Positions 18,022 to 25,296 of a DNA stretch of 28,100 nucleotides are shown here, one piece after another. The stretch is from positions 1 through 28,100 of the IMG/VR virus record IMGVR_UViG_3300030107_006048; one strand, written 5' to 3'. A model generated the notes under the pieces. That model was not told the DNA's origin, ran no database searches, and saw only the letters and a program-made list of their open reading frames with translations. The translations under genes were made by a program, and so were the position numbers. The stretch's first letter is position 1, and each line of letters starts with the position of its first letter. The DNA comes from a virus.

Positions 18022-18438
18022 ATGAAATACGGGATTAGAAAAGGTTTAGAAGATATTGCATGGGAATTAAAAGGAATAAAAAATACATTAAGTTCAATAT
18101 GGCATAGTCGTTATGAAAATGAAGAAACTGATGTTTTAGATCCAAATGCGTTTGCTGATGAATACCTTTCAACAGAAGAATGTGCAAGAAGATTAAATGT
18201 TTCTGATCAAACTTTAAGAAATTGGATGGCATTAGGAAGGAAATCTCCTGATAAAGGATGGATTGAAGGAATCCATTATGTTAATGCTTCTCCAAATCCT
18301 ACAAAAAAAGCAATTATTAGAATTCCATGGAATCAATTAATACAATCATTTTCAAAAAATCGAAAGATGGAAAATCAGGATTATCGCAAAAAAGGATCTC
18401 CTATGTACAAGTCTACAAATCTAGGGAAACTGGAATGA
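18022..18438 (+). CDS. Winged-helix/excisionase-like DNA-binding protein (138 aa)
   Basis: Residues ~47-70 (YLSTEECARRLNVSDQTLRN) form a clear MerR/excisionase-type helix-turn-helix, followed by a WMALGRK turn and a wing-like segment GIHYVNASPNPTKKAIIRIP. The N-terminal 35 residues are a basic/hydrophobic helix. I choose ATG 18022 over ATG 18013 because an AAAGGAA Shine-Dalgarno at 18006-18012 is 9 bases from the former and touches the latter. The TGA overlaps the next gene's ATG (ATGA). As first gene of a five-gene operon it may regulate the operon or phage development. It shares its layout with the 72-aa protein at 26311. A role as excisionase is not supported, as no integrase is present. 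Confidence 0.75.
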   Translation: MKYGIRKGLEDIAWELKGIKNTLSSIWHSRYENEETDVLDPNAFADEYLSTEECARRLNVSDQTLRNWMALGRKSPDKGWIEGIHYVNASPNPTKKAIIRIPWNQLIQSFSKNRKMENQDYRKKGSPMYKSTNLGKLE

Positions 18439-18896
18439 CAGCACATCGTTTTAAAGAAGTAAATATAACTGAAATAACAATTACTAATTATGTAGATCTC
18501 TTACCTACATCATTAAAAAAACAGGTTGAAGCATTTATTCCTCCCCATGGTTCTTTTGATACACCTTGTTTACAAAGATATCTTCAAAATATAAAAAACT
18601 ACGAAGAAGAAGATGCAAATTCAAATATGACATTAGCTAATCGTTTAAGAATAGCTTTTAAAGATATGAGTCCAGATACTATTTGTGGTAAATTTCCACA
18701 AGCTGAATTACCTTTAAAAAGAAGATTACGTTGTGTTGCTGAATATTTAATACGTTCTGGAGAATTTGATAAAGTTCGAGATGAAAATGGCAAACTTATA
18801 AAAAAACGAGGTATCTTAGGAAAGATGGTTGTTTTATATCAACCAATGCCTAAACTTTTAGACTCATTATCACGACAGGGGTTATTAAAAAAATGA
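18435..18896 (+). CDS. Basic hypothetical protein in regulatory operon (153 aa)
   Basis: The start is taken at ATG 18435, which overlaps the upstream stop as ATGA; an in-frame ATG at 18327 would overlap that gene by 112 bases. The protein is basic. Residues ~15-35 contain NYVDLLPTSLKKQVEAFIP. A later part (LKRRLRCVAEYLIRSGEFDK, then GILGKMVVLYQ) could be a winged-helix-like unit, with a helix followed by a beta hairpin. That reading is speculative. It ends with a second ATGA overlap with the next gene, so it is translationally coupled on both sides. I do not recognise the family. The neighbours suggest a DNA- or regulation-related role. Confidence 0.65.
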   Translation: MTAHRFKEVNITEITITNYVDLLPTSLKKQVEAFIPPHGSFDTPCLQRYLQNIKNYEEEDANSNMTLANRLRIAFKDMSPDTICGKFPQAELPLKRRLRCVAEYLIRSGEFDKVRDENGKLIKKRGILGKMVVLYQPMPKLLDSLSRQGLLKK

Positions 18897-19285
18897 ATAG
18901 AAGAGAACGTTTATTAGCATCTATTCTTGGACCAGAAGTAGATGAAACTAAAGCAAAAATGTTAGACACAACAATAAAATTTATTTTAGGTGATATGGGT
19001 ATGCAATATACAAAATTATGGGCTTTAGAAGGCGCAGGAGTAATGGTTTTTCAGCCGAATAATAAAGATCGTTCTATGTTTTATTTAACCTTAGAACAAT
19101 TAAACTCAGCAAAAGAAGATGCTGAAAGAAATAATAATGATGATTTAGCAGAAAGTTTTAGAAGAATTTTAGATGCTGTTGCAAAAATTGATCCTGATAC
19201 AAAAGCAGGATATGTGATTAATGATCAGCAAGGAATGCGTTATTTTGAAGTTGATTACGATAAATTAGATGAAAGCACTAAATAA
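18893..19285 (+). CDS. Hypothetical protein (130 aa)
   Basis: A mainly helical, mildly acidic soluble protein. It begins MNRRERLLASILGPEVDETK, has a middle beta region (GVMVFQPNNKDRSMFYLTLE), then a helical segment rich in Glu, Asp and Asn (QLNSAKEDAERNNNDDLAES). It ends with YFEVDYDKLDESTK. No catalytic motif, Cys cluster or membrane segment is visible. Its ATG overlaps the previous TGA (ATGA), and its TAA overlaps the next ATG by one base (TAATG), so it is locked into the operon. Family and function unknown. Confidence 0.65.
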   Translation: MNRRERLLASILGPEVDETKAKMLDTTIKFILGDMGMQYTKLWALEGAGVMVFQPNNKDRSMFYLTLEQLNSAKEDAERNNNDDLAESFRRILDAVAKIDPDTKAGYVINDQQGMRYFEVDYDKLDESTK

Positions 19286-19872
19286 TGGCGATACATGATA
19301 TTACTAAAAGAAAAGAAGATTTAGAACTTATTACTAATTATGATTTAATAGCTTCAGCACATGCTTTATTAGAAGGTATAGAACTAGATGTAGCAAGTTC
19401 AAAAATTGCAAATAAATATGTTGAAGCAACTAATTTTTTTACACCATCAGATGATGGATTAAATTCTCAACAATGGTTTGGAAATGTTTATTTATTTCCT
19501 CCAAGAGGTGCTTATTTTTGGGATAAAAAAAATGATAAATGGAAGATGACAAGAGCATCTTCTCCTACATTGACTTCTTCTCATGCTGTATGGTTTAGAA
19601 AATTATATAATTCATGGTTATCAAAAGATATAAAACAAGGTTTATATTTTACAAATTGTCCTGACATGATTCGGTATGAACAAAAAATATTTGATTTTCC
19701 TATTTGTATTTTAAAAACAGCTCCATTGTTATTAAAAAACACAAGTACTGGAATTAGTAAACATAAAACTTGTACTTCTTTTTTAGTTTATTTACCTCCT
19801 ATAGATAACCCAACAGAAATGACTGAAAGATTTATTGGAATTTATTCGGAAAAAGGTCGCATTTTGTGCTGA
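19285..19872 (+). CDS. Divergent Dam-family-like protein, probably lacking methyltransferase motif IV (195 aa)
   Basis: The order of motifs resembles the phage DNA N-6-adenine methyltransferase (Dam) family. LDVASSKIANKYVEATNFFT at 34-53 matches the family's LDxAAxxxNAK...yfT block. DDGLNSQQW at 56-64 matches the DDGL..xW block. LFPPRG at 70-75 falls where the family has the catalytic NPPY(G). In the C-terminal half, FPICILKTAPLLLK and the final SEKGRIL fit the family's later strands. Here Asn and Tyr of NPPY are replaced by Phe and Arg, so transfer of a methyl group is doubtful. It could still bind DNA or S-adenosylmethionine, or be a pseudoenzyme. The assignment is by motif reading only. 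It is coupled by TAATG to the upstream gene. Confidence 0.5.
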   Translation: MAIHDITKRKEDLELITNYDLIASAHALLEGIELDVASSKIANKYVEATNFFTPSDDGLNSQQWFGNVYLFPPRGAYFWDKKNDKWKMTRASSPTLTSSHAVWFRKLYNSWLSKDIKQGLYFTNCPDMIRYEQKIFDFPICILKTAPLLLKNTSTGISKHKTCTSFLVYLPPIDNPTEMTERFIGIYSEKGRILC

Positions 19873-19905
19873 CATTCTTATACTAATAAAACTGACTAGA
19901 AAATT

Positions 19906-20493
19906 ATGAGCATTCTTTGTGATTGGGAAATCAAAGCTTTGTCTTTGGGTGATAAATTAATTGCTCCTTTTACAGATCATGTAGTTAGAGAAGAAAATGG
20001 GCGTAAAATACTTAGTTATGGTCTAGGTTCTTATGGTTATGATATACGTTTATCTTCTAAACAATGTTTAATATTTGGTACACCATCAAGAGGAGATTGT
20101 GATCCAAAGAATTTTAGTTCTGACATATTAAAAGAAACAGAATTAAAAGAAGATAAAAATGGAAAATATTTTATGATTCCTCCTTATGGCTATGCTTTAT
20201 GTGTTGCAGAAGAACGTTTACATTTACCAGAAGATATTACAGTTATTCCAGCTGGTAAATCAAGTTATGCACGTTCAGGAATTCATTGTAATATTACACC
20301 TGCAGAAGGAGGTTGGGAAGGATATTTAACTCTACAAATTAATAATGCAACAGGATTATTTAATCGTATTTATGCAAATGAAGGTATCATACAATTAGTA
20401 TTTTTCCGTGGAAAAACTTGTTCAGTAAGTTATAAAGATCGTAAAGGTAAATATCAAAATCAACCTAAAGAAGTTGTATGTGCAAAAGTTTAA
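19906..20493 (+). CDS. dcd: dCTP deaminase homologue with catalytic Glu replaced by Gln (195 aa)
   Basis: Clear Dcd/dUTPase-superfamily trimer fold. SYGLGSYGYDIRLS at 37-50, DPKNF at 66-70, PAGKSSYARSGIHCNITP at 115-132, WEGYLTLQINN at 137-147 and IYANEGIIQLVFF follow in the normal order and at normal length. Dcd converts dCTP to dUTP and feeds dTTP synthesis. The Ser119/Arg123 pair is present (E. coli Ser111/Arg115). At the position of the essential general base (E. coli Glu138, within LEF) this protein has Gln144, codon CAA at 20335-20337. Activity is therefore doubtful; regulation, dNTP sensing or altered chemistry are possible. It is last in the + strand operon, 33 bases after the Dam-like gene, and overlaps the convergent gene by four bases. 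Confidence 0.88.
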   Translation: MSILCDWEIKALSLGDKLIAPFTDHVVREENGRKILSYGLGSYGYDIRLSSKQCLIFGTPSRGDCDPKNFSSDILKETELKEDKNGKYFMIPPYGYALCVAEERLHLPEDITVIPAGKSSYARSGIHCNITPAEGGWEGYLTLQINNATGLFNRIYANEGIIQLVFFRGKTCSVSYKDRKGKYQNQPKEVVCAKV

Positions 20494-20888
20494 CTAAAAC
20501 TATCTAAATAATTAAAAGGTCTACCAGCATTAGGTTTAGGTTTACGTGAGTATTCAGTAGCTCCTGCTCCTGGATCACCATAGTTTTTTCCTCTTAAACT
20601 TGGTAGTTCTACACCATCCATAAATGCTTTTGTAACTGGTGTTTTACCTCTAATTGTTGGTTCAGATATTCCTCTATCTTGTCTATATTTACCAGCTTTA
20701 CGAGCTGCTCTCATAAATTTAGCAACTTTTTTTGGCTTTTCATTTTCTTCTAAATCATTTCTTGCATCTGGATCAACTCTACGTAAATCTGTATCATACA
20801 TTTTCTCAGGATTCAAATCAGTTACTTCAATACCTGAAGAACCTGAATCCCTTTGTGGGTCGTAATTAGTATTGTACAAACTTGCCAT
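20490..20888 (-). CDS. Hydrophilic hypothetical protein (132 aa)
   Basis: I take ATG 20888 (MASLYNTNYDP) as start instead of the upstream 20915, whose extra nine residues (MMYFFYNII) lie in the 42-base divergent gap and look like non-coding DNA. The protein is highly charged and Gly/Pro-rich without hydrophobic core segments. It has a basic helix KKVAKFMRAARKAGKYRQDR around residues 52-71 and low-complexity ends (QRDSGSSG; YSRKPKPNAGRPF). This looks largely disordered, as for a scaffold or internal virion protein, but that is inference. Its 3' end overlaps the dcd homologue tail-to-tail by four bases. Confidence 0.65.
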   Translation of the reverse strand: MASLYNTNYDPQRDSGSSGIEVTDLNPEKMYDTDLRRVDPDARNDLEENEKPKKVAKFMRAARKAGKYRQDRGISEPTIRGKTPVTKAFMDGVELPSLRGKNYGDPGAGATEYSRKPKPNAGRPFNYLDSFS

Positions 20889-20930
20889 GATAATATTGTA
20901 AAAGAAATACATCAAGACTCGTATATTCCC

Positions 20931-21299
20931 ATGGCTGGATACGCATCTAAAAGTAAGTTCTTAGGTAGTTTTATTGATGAACTTGATTGTCCTTCTTTAT
21001 CAATAGAAGATTTTGGACAACCAATAAGTAATGAAAATAACGACGTTCCCTTGTATGATCAATACAATCGTGGATTGGTTGCATGCGAAACAGGGATGGG
21101 AAGGGAGAATCTAGCAATAGAAGCGAACAAAAGAGACAAGACACAAAGAATTGGATTAACTGGCTATATTCCAGCAATGGAGGAAGCGGGGCAATATCCA
21201 GGTTCATCTCCAAAATCACCGAAACTTCTAATAGGACTAGGAAAACCATCAGAAGAAATGTACAGACAGTCTCTAATGAGACGTGGTTTGACCGCATAG
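20931..21299 (+). CDS. Hypothetical protein upstream of DUF3310 gene (122 aa)
   Basis: The start is ATG 20931 (MAGYASKSKFLGSFIDELDC); an upstream in-frame ATG at 20853 lies within the opposite-strand gene. The protein is polar, with an acidic first third, a middle segment MGRENLAIEANKRDKTQRIG and a Gly/Pro-rich end (GQYPGSSPKSPKLLIGLGKP). A second frame is also open from 21083 on and joins the DUF3310 gene. I prefer this frame because the other reads as a Lys/Arg/Ser-rich shadow and because the DUF3310 gene has its own ATG 17 bases after this stop. Function unknown. Confidence 0.6.
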   Translation: MAGYASKSKFLGSFIDELDCPSLSIEDFGQPISNENNDVPLYDQYNRGLVACETGMGRENLAIEANKRDKTQRIGLTGYIPAMEEAGQYPGSSPKSPKLLIGLGKPSEEMYRQSLMRRGLTA

Positions 21300-21316
21300 A
21301 CGAGACTTCTCCAATA

Positions 21317-21658
21317 ATGCGTATGGCTGGTCCAGAAGCAGAAAAAAATGAAGTTACTGATATAACTTATATAACTAAAGAATCTCCATTAAAATGGGAA
21401 AATATTACTAAATTTATTGATACTCGTATGGATGAAAAAGATACTCATTATCATCATTTTGATAATGTAGATAGACCAATACATTATGCTGCTGGATCCA
21501 TTGAATGTATTGATGCTATTGAAGCTCAATTAAGTGCTGAAGAATTTCGTGGTTATTTAAAAGGAAATATTATTAAATATCTATGGAGAGAAAAACATAA
21601 AGGTGGTATTGAATCTTTAAAAAAAGCTAAATGGTATTTAAATAGATTATTAGGTTAA
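21317..21658 (+). CDS. DUF3310-family protein (113 aa)
   Basis: Residues 49-112 match the DUF3310 pattern: a DRPIHYAAGSIECIDAIEA block, then EEFRGYLKGNIIKYLWREKH, then KGGIESLKKAKWYLNRL. The domain occurs in many tailed phages, often beside nucleotide-metabolism genes, but its biochemical role is not settled. The N-terminal 48 residues are an extra charged segment. Start ATG 21317 is preferred; ATG 21323 is an equal alternative two codons later. The 5' extension of the open frame to 21083 overlaps the previous gene and is probably not translated. It overlaps the convergent gene by four bases at its stop. Confidence 0.8.
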   Translation: MRMAGPEAEKNEVTDITYITKESPLKWENITKFIDTRMDEKDTHYHHFDNVDRPIHYAAGSIECIDAIEAQLSAEEFRGYLKGNIIKYLWREKHKGGIESLKKAKWYLNRLLG

Positions 21659-21975
21659 GCAGTAGCAAAAGGATCATCATCTTCATCGAATTCTTCTTGA
21701 TACTCACGTGCATCTTCAGCTAATTTTCTTAATTCAATATCTGTAGGTATATCAAAATCAATATTTATATTTTCTTGTGCAATTAATGATTTAACTGCAT
21801 GCCATTCCATAAGTCTTTGATAATACAAATTAAGTAGTGCTGAATATAATTGTTCCCATGTCATTTCCTGTGCTCCCATCTCTGCTTTTCGCATGGAGAA
21901 CTGTAATTCTAAGGGGAGAATAAATTCTCCTTCTTTTGCTTTATTTGACATTTCATCCTTCATAGATTCATTCAT
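21655..21975 (-). CDS. Acidic helical hypothetical protein (106 aa)
   Basis: A mostly helical protein: MGAQEMTWEQLYSALLNLYY at 33-52 and QRLMEWHAVKSLIAQENINI at 53-72, then an acidic tail ending EEFDEDDDPFATA. It has no membrane segment. The Met at residue 9 (MSNKAKEGEF) is an alternative start. It lies six bases downstream of the endolysin stop on the same strand, so it is probably on the endolysin's late transcript. I recall small proteins of this type in cyanomyoviruses but cannot name a function. It is not spanin-like, since it has no lipobox or membrane anchor. Confidence 0.65.
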   Translation of the reverse strand: MNESMKDEMSNKAKEGEFILPLELQFSMRKAEMGAQEMTWEQLYSALLNLYYQRLMEWHAVKSLIAQENINIDFDIPTDIELRKLAEDAREYQEEFDEDDDPFATA

Positions 21976-21981
21976 TCTAAA

Positions 21982-22644
21982 TCAGACTTCTAAAGAAACG
22001 GATAAATAATCATTCTCAGCGTAGCTCTTAAGGGTATGATTATCAACTCTAAAGTTATTTGCAAAATCACTAAGGATATATGGATTTATATTTTCTTCCA
22101 GTTTTTGTATTGCTCTAATTTGTCCTGGATTACTATTGAAAGTTCTAAAAGCATTTAAAAGAATTTCACTAGTTTTCCAGTCATTGGTATGGATTTCAGT
22201 TAAAAATAATTTAATTTCTTCTTTTCTTCTATCTAATAATCCACCTATTATTTGATAATCTTCATCAAAAATCCATCTACTTATATCTTCGCAAACTCCT
22301 GAAAAATTTTCATTTTCTATACAATCAATAATTTGACTATATAAAAAAGATTCCCATCCAACAGAGTGGATAAAAGATATTAAAGCTTGCATCATATATT
22401 CATCAAGATTTAAATTTTCTTTTAAAAGTTCTTTATAAATTACATTCACTTCATTAAATAAATATTCTAAAGCTTTCTCTTCTGTACATTTTTGTCCAGC
22501 TTTTACAGGAGCACCATCTGGATAATATTGAGTTCCATATCCAATAGTATATGGTTCCTTATTTGTATTTGGATCAGGATATGCTTTTTCACTAAATCCC
22601 TCATATTTACGAATTAAATTAATAGCCAATGAGAAATCTGACAT
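21982..22644 (-). CDS. Endolysin, T4-lysozyme-type glycoside hydrolase family 24 (220 aa)
   Basis: A muramidase that cuts peptidoglycan glycan strands for host lysis. The N-terminal motif IRKYEGFSEKAYPDP, then PYTIGYGT, gives the expected catalytic Glu15, Asp24 and Thr33 (numbered from ATG 22644) of GH24 enzymes. The catalytic lobe continues to about residue 150 (LLDRRKEEIKLFL). The remaining ~65 residues are an extra C-terminal region (NPGQIRAIQKLEENINPYIL) without a recognised wall-binding motif. There is no signal peptide, so a holin would be needed; none is seen next to it. I prefer ATG 22644 to the GTG at 22656. A TATAAATA box 36-43 bases upstream fits late expression. Confidence 0.88.
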   Translation of the reverse strand: MSDFSLAINLIRKYEGFSEKAYPDPNTNKEPYTIGYGTQYYPDGAPVKAGQKCTEEKALEYLFNEVNVIYKELLKENLNLDEYMMQALISFIHSVGWESFLYSQIIDCIENENFSGVCEDISRWIFDEDYQIIGGLLDRRKEEIKLFLTEIHTNDWKTSEILLNAFRTFNSNPGQIRAIQKLEENINPYILSDFANNFRVDNHTLKSYAENDYLSVSLEV

Positions 22645-22679
22645 GAAAAATAACACTTATTGCTATTAATATACACAAT

Positions 22680-22687
22680 TATTTATA
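22680..22687 (-). promoter_or_regulatory. T4-type late promoter candidate for the endolysin
   Basis: An exact TATAAATA on the minus strand lies in the 51-base gap between the 866-aa gene and the endolysin, 36-43 bases before the ATG. Lysis genes are late genes in T4-like phages, so the placement makes biological sense. Confidence 0.65.
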
Positions 22688-22695
22688 AAAAATGT

Positions 22696-25296
22696 CTATA
22701 AACCTTTAAAGAGATGAGTAAATTCTCCAAAAGGATCTTTCTCTTTTTTCTTAGATTTATATGACCAACTATCATCTTCTGTTAAATCAGCATTAAAGTA
22801 ACTTTTTTCTCTATTTTCTCTTTCTTCTTCTGTTTCTGCATAATCATTATCTTCTTCTTCTTCACCAAAGAAGCTTTCAATTGAACTAAGAGAAGCAAAA
22901 GGATCTCTCATATCTAATCCCCATGTCTTTAATGCATCGTCTTTACCACCTTTAGTTAATAAAACTTGTTCAGATCTATTTAAATCAGGAAAGAAATCAT
23001 CATAAAATTCATCTTCTGTTCCTTGAAAACCAGCATTTTGAAATGTTTTGTATAACTCTGTTTCAGCTTTAGGTTTTTCATCTTTATAATCTTCATCTCT
23101 TTGTATATAAGTAATTCCTAAAACTTTTTGAGTAGGTTTTTTACGTTTTTCATTTAAATATTTTATATTTTCTCTGATTACTTGTGCTGATCCTGTTCTT
23201 AAAGTTTCCATAATATACTCTTTTAATTCATCAAAACTACCTTGAAAATTTTCTAATCCATATTGTTCTAATACTGAATTCCATTGTTCTTTGTTTCCTG
23301 GATCAATTCCTTCTAACATGTCATCTGCAAATTCTTCTGGAGTAACAAATTGTCCAAAAATAGAACCTTGCTTTAAAGCTTCATCTTCTAAGTTAGGCAA
23401 AATATTTTCATAAATATGATTCTTTACTTTTCCAGCATTTAAAATATCTTCTGCAGCATCAAAGCCTTGTCCTTGACCTTTTACTTCAAAATGCATTCGA
23501 GCAAAAGCATCTTTATCATTAATATCAACACCAAATCTATAAGCTTGTTGTGCCCAATATGAATCTCCATTTTTTGCATCTTCCCAATCTTGATTTACCA
23601 TTTCTTTTTGTCCTGCATAAGAAGCTTGATTAGCTCCTTCAGTCCAATTCTCTCCTCTAGCTATATTTCCTGTGGGATCAAAATAAAAATCAGAATCAAA
23701 ACGACGATCTGTTTCAGCTCTTAATTGATCTAAATAACTATCTGCATTTAATTGAGCTGTTTGTTTTACAGCATTTAATAAATCTTGAGTCTGAAAAGGG
23801 TTTTGTTCTTCTTGTCTTACATCTAAATATTCAACAAATTCATCCATAGAACGAGACTCATCAAATCTTGGTTGTAAATAATCTGTAATAAATTGAGTTG
23901 CAAATTCTCCATCAATTCTTATTTGTTCTTCAGCTTCACCTGTTGTATAACCTAATTCAATTGCATCATCATATTTTTCTTTTAATTTAGTATCAAACCA
24001 TTGTTGCCAGTTATATGTAACATTATTATTAACTCCTGTAATTTTCTCTAAAGATTTTTCTAAAGATTCTTCTGCTTTTCCACCAGAAGTCCAAGATAAT
24101 ATTCCTCCAACACCACTATCACCTAATATTGAATTTGTTAAAGTTTTATTCATATCCATAATTTCATTAAATCCTGCAAAACCACCTACTGTACTTATAA
24201 ATTCTTCTTGCTGTTTTGCTTTCTTCATCTCTTCAATAGTGTCTTTTAAAACATTTTGAGTTAATGCACCAAAACGTTTTACATCTACTGTTGCTTTTGA
24301 ACCTGCAGCTTCGTTTAAAGCATCTTCTAATTCTGTAATTCCATATCCTGTATTAACATTAAAATTCATTTGAATATTTTTATCTTGATCTCGATCAGAT
24401 AATCTAAATAACGCTACAAATTCATCAGGTTTACTTACATCTAAAAATTTTTCTTTTCCTAATTCTTTCCAATAAGGATCATCTCTTTTTGCCTTTTCCC
24501 ATTCTTCTCTTACTTCAGGAATATTTAAAACTCTTTCTGTTTGAGTATCTGTATTGATACCTAATTGTAAAGATCTAACATCTTGTAAATCTGCATCTGT
24601 AGGTTTAAATTCAATATAACGATTAGCACTTTCTGTTACTTCTGCTCTATTTCCTCTTTTATTTGCAGGTTTTCCAATATTTGTATAATGCTGTAAATAA
24701 TAAACATTTGGATTATTAGAATATCTTTCTACTATATCTACATCATCATTAGCAAGAGCTTCATACCATTGTTCTTCAGCATCTGGACTTTGTTCTGAAG
24801 CATAATAATCTCCATCAAATTCTCCATATAAAGGTTTAGCACCTAAATCTGTATTCCATCTTTGCAATTTTTGATCAACATAAAAAGCTCTAAAAGCTTT
24901 TTCATATTCAGCTTTAGACGCTCCATCACTATCATGTATTCTTAAATTTTGTCTTTGTGGAACATAATCACTTCCTCTTGTAATAGTTGCAACTCTTTCT
25001 GTTTCTCTATATCCATCATTAGTTTTTGTATTTGCTTCATTTAATCTGATTGAATCTTCATTTAATTTTCTATTATCTGCATTTAATCTTTTATTATTTT
25101 CACTTGCTTCTTTGTCATATTCCATATGTGTTTCATTCCAACACTTTTTCCCTCCATATCTTTTGTTTTTACATTTTCTAACTGTTACTGGTCTATAAAC
25201 GTCTTCAATATAATCTGTTCTATGATCTGTTTTATGATCTGTTTTTTTCCAAGTAATATCAAATCCTTTGGATTTAGGATTATAAGTTATCGTCAT
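22696..25296 (-). CDS. Large unknown, candidate virion structural protein (866 aa)
   Basis: A long hydrophilic, acidic protein. Residues 30-57 are a basic patch with Cys42 and Cys52 (TVRKCKNKRYGGKKC). Residues 62-100 carry a short-period repeat (NKRLNADNRKLNEDSIRLNE). Two regions are alike: 265-300 (EWEKAKRDDPYWKEL...KPDEFVALF) and 570-604 (DWEDAKNGDSYWAQQ...DKDAFARMHF), which suggests an ancient internal duplication. Residues 365-405 are Gly-rich and weakly hydrophobic (STVGGFAGF, GVGGILSW). The C-terminus has GFQGTEDEFYDDFFPDLNRS, an acidic run (EEEEDNDY) and a basic end (KSKKKEKD). No enzyme motif is seen. Its start overlaps the 175-aa gene by 17 bases. A virion, perhaps internal, role is inference from size and context. 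Confidence 0.75.
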   Translation of the reverse strand: MTITYNPKSKGFDITWKKTDHKTDHRTDYIEDVYRPVTVRKCKNKRYGGKKCWNETHMEYDKEASENNKRLNADNRKLNEDSIRLNEANTKTNDGYRETERVATITRGSDYVPQRQNLRIHDSDGASKAEYEKAFRAFYVDQKLQRWNTDLGAKPLYGEFDGDYYASEQSPDAEEQWYEALANDDVDIVERYSNNPNVYYLQHYTNIGKPANKRGNRAEVTESANRYIEFKPTDADLQDVRSLQLGINTDTQTERVLNIPEVREEWEKAKRDDPYWKELGKEKFLDVSKPDEFVALFRLSDRDQDKNIQMNFNVNTGYGITELEDALNEAAGSKATVDVKRFGALTQNVLKDTIEEMKKAKQQEEFISTVGGFAGFNEIMDMNKTLTNSILGDSGVGGILSWTSGGKAEESLEKSLEKITGVNNNVTYNWQQWFDTKLKEKYDDAIELGYTTGEAEEQIRIDGEFATQFITDYLQPRFDESRSMDEFVEYLDVRQEEQNPFQTQDLLNAVKQTAQLNADSYLDQLRAETDRRFDSDFYFDPTGNIARGENWTEGANQASYAGQKEMVNQDWEDAKNGDSYWAQQAYRFGVDINDKDAFARMHFEVKGQGQGFDAAEDILNAGKVKNHIYENILPNLEDEALKQGSIFGQFVTPEEFADDMLEGIDPGNKEQWNSVLEQYGLENFQGSFDELKEYIMETLRTGSAQVIRENIKYLNEKRKKPTQKVLGITYIQRDEDYKDEKPKAETELYKTFQNAGFQGTEDEFYDDFFPDLNRSEQVLLTKGGKDDALKTWGLDMRDPFASLSSIESFFGEEEEDNDYAETEEERENREKSYFNADLTEDDSWSYKSKKKEKDPFGEFTHLFKGL

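Noticed and set aside
18035-18232. 65-aa minus-strand frame opposite the 138-aa DNA-binding gene
   Set aside because: It is antisense to a convincing helix-turn-helix protein and reads as hydrophobic shadow sequence.
21762-21769. TATAAATA on the minus strand inside the 106-aa gene
   Set aside because: It is within codons for an Asn/Ile/Asp stretch and not close upstream of any minus-strand start.
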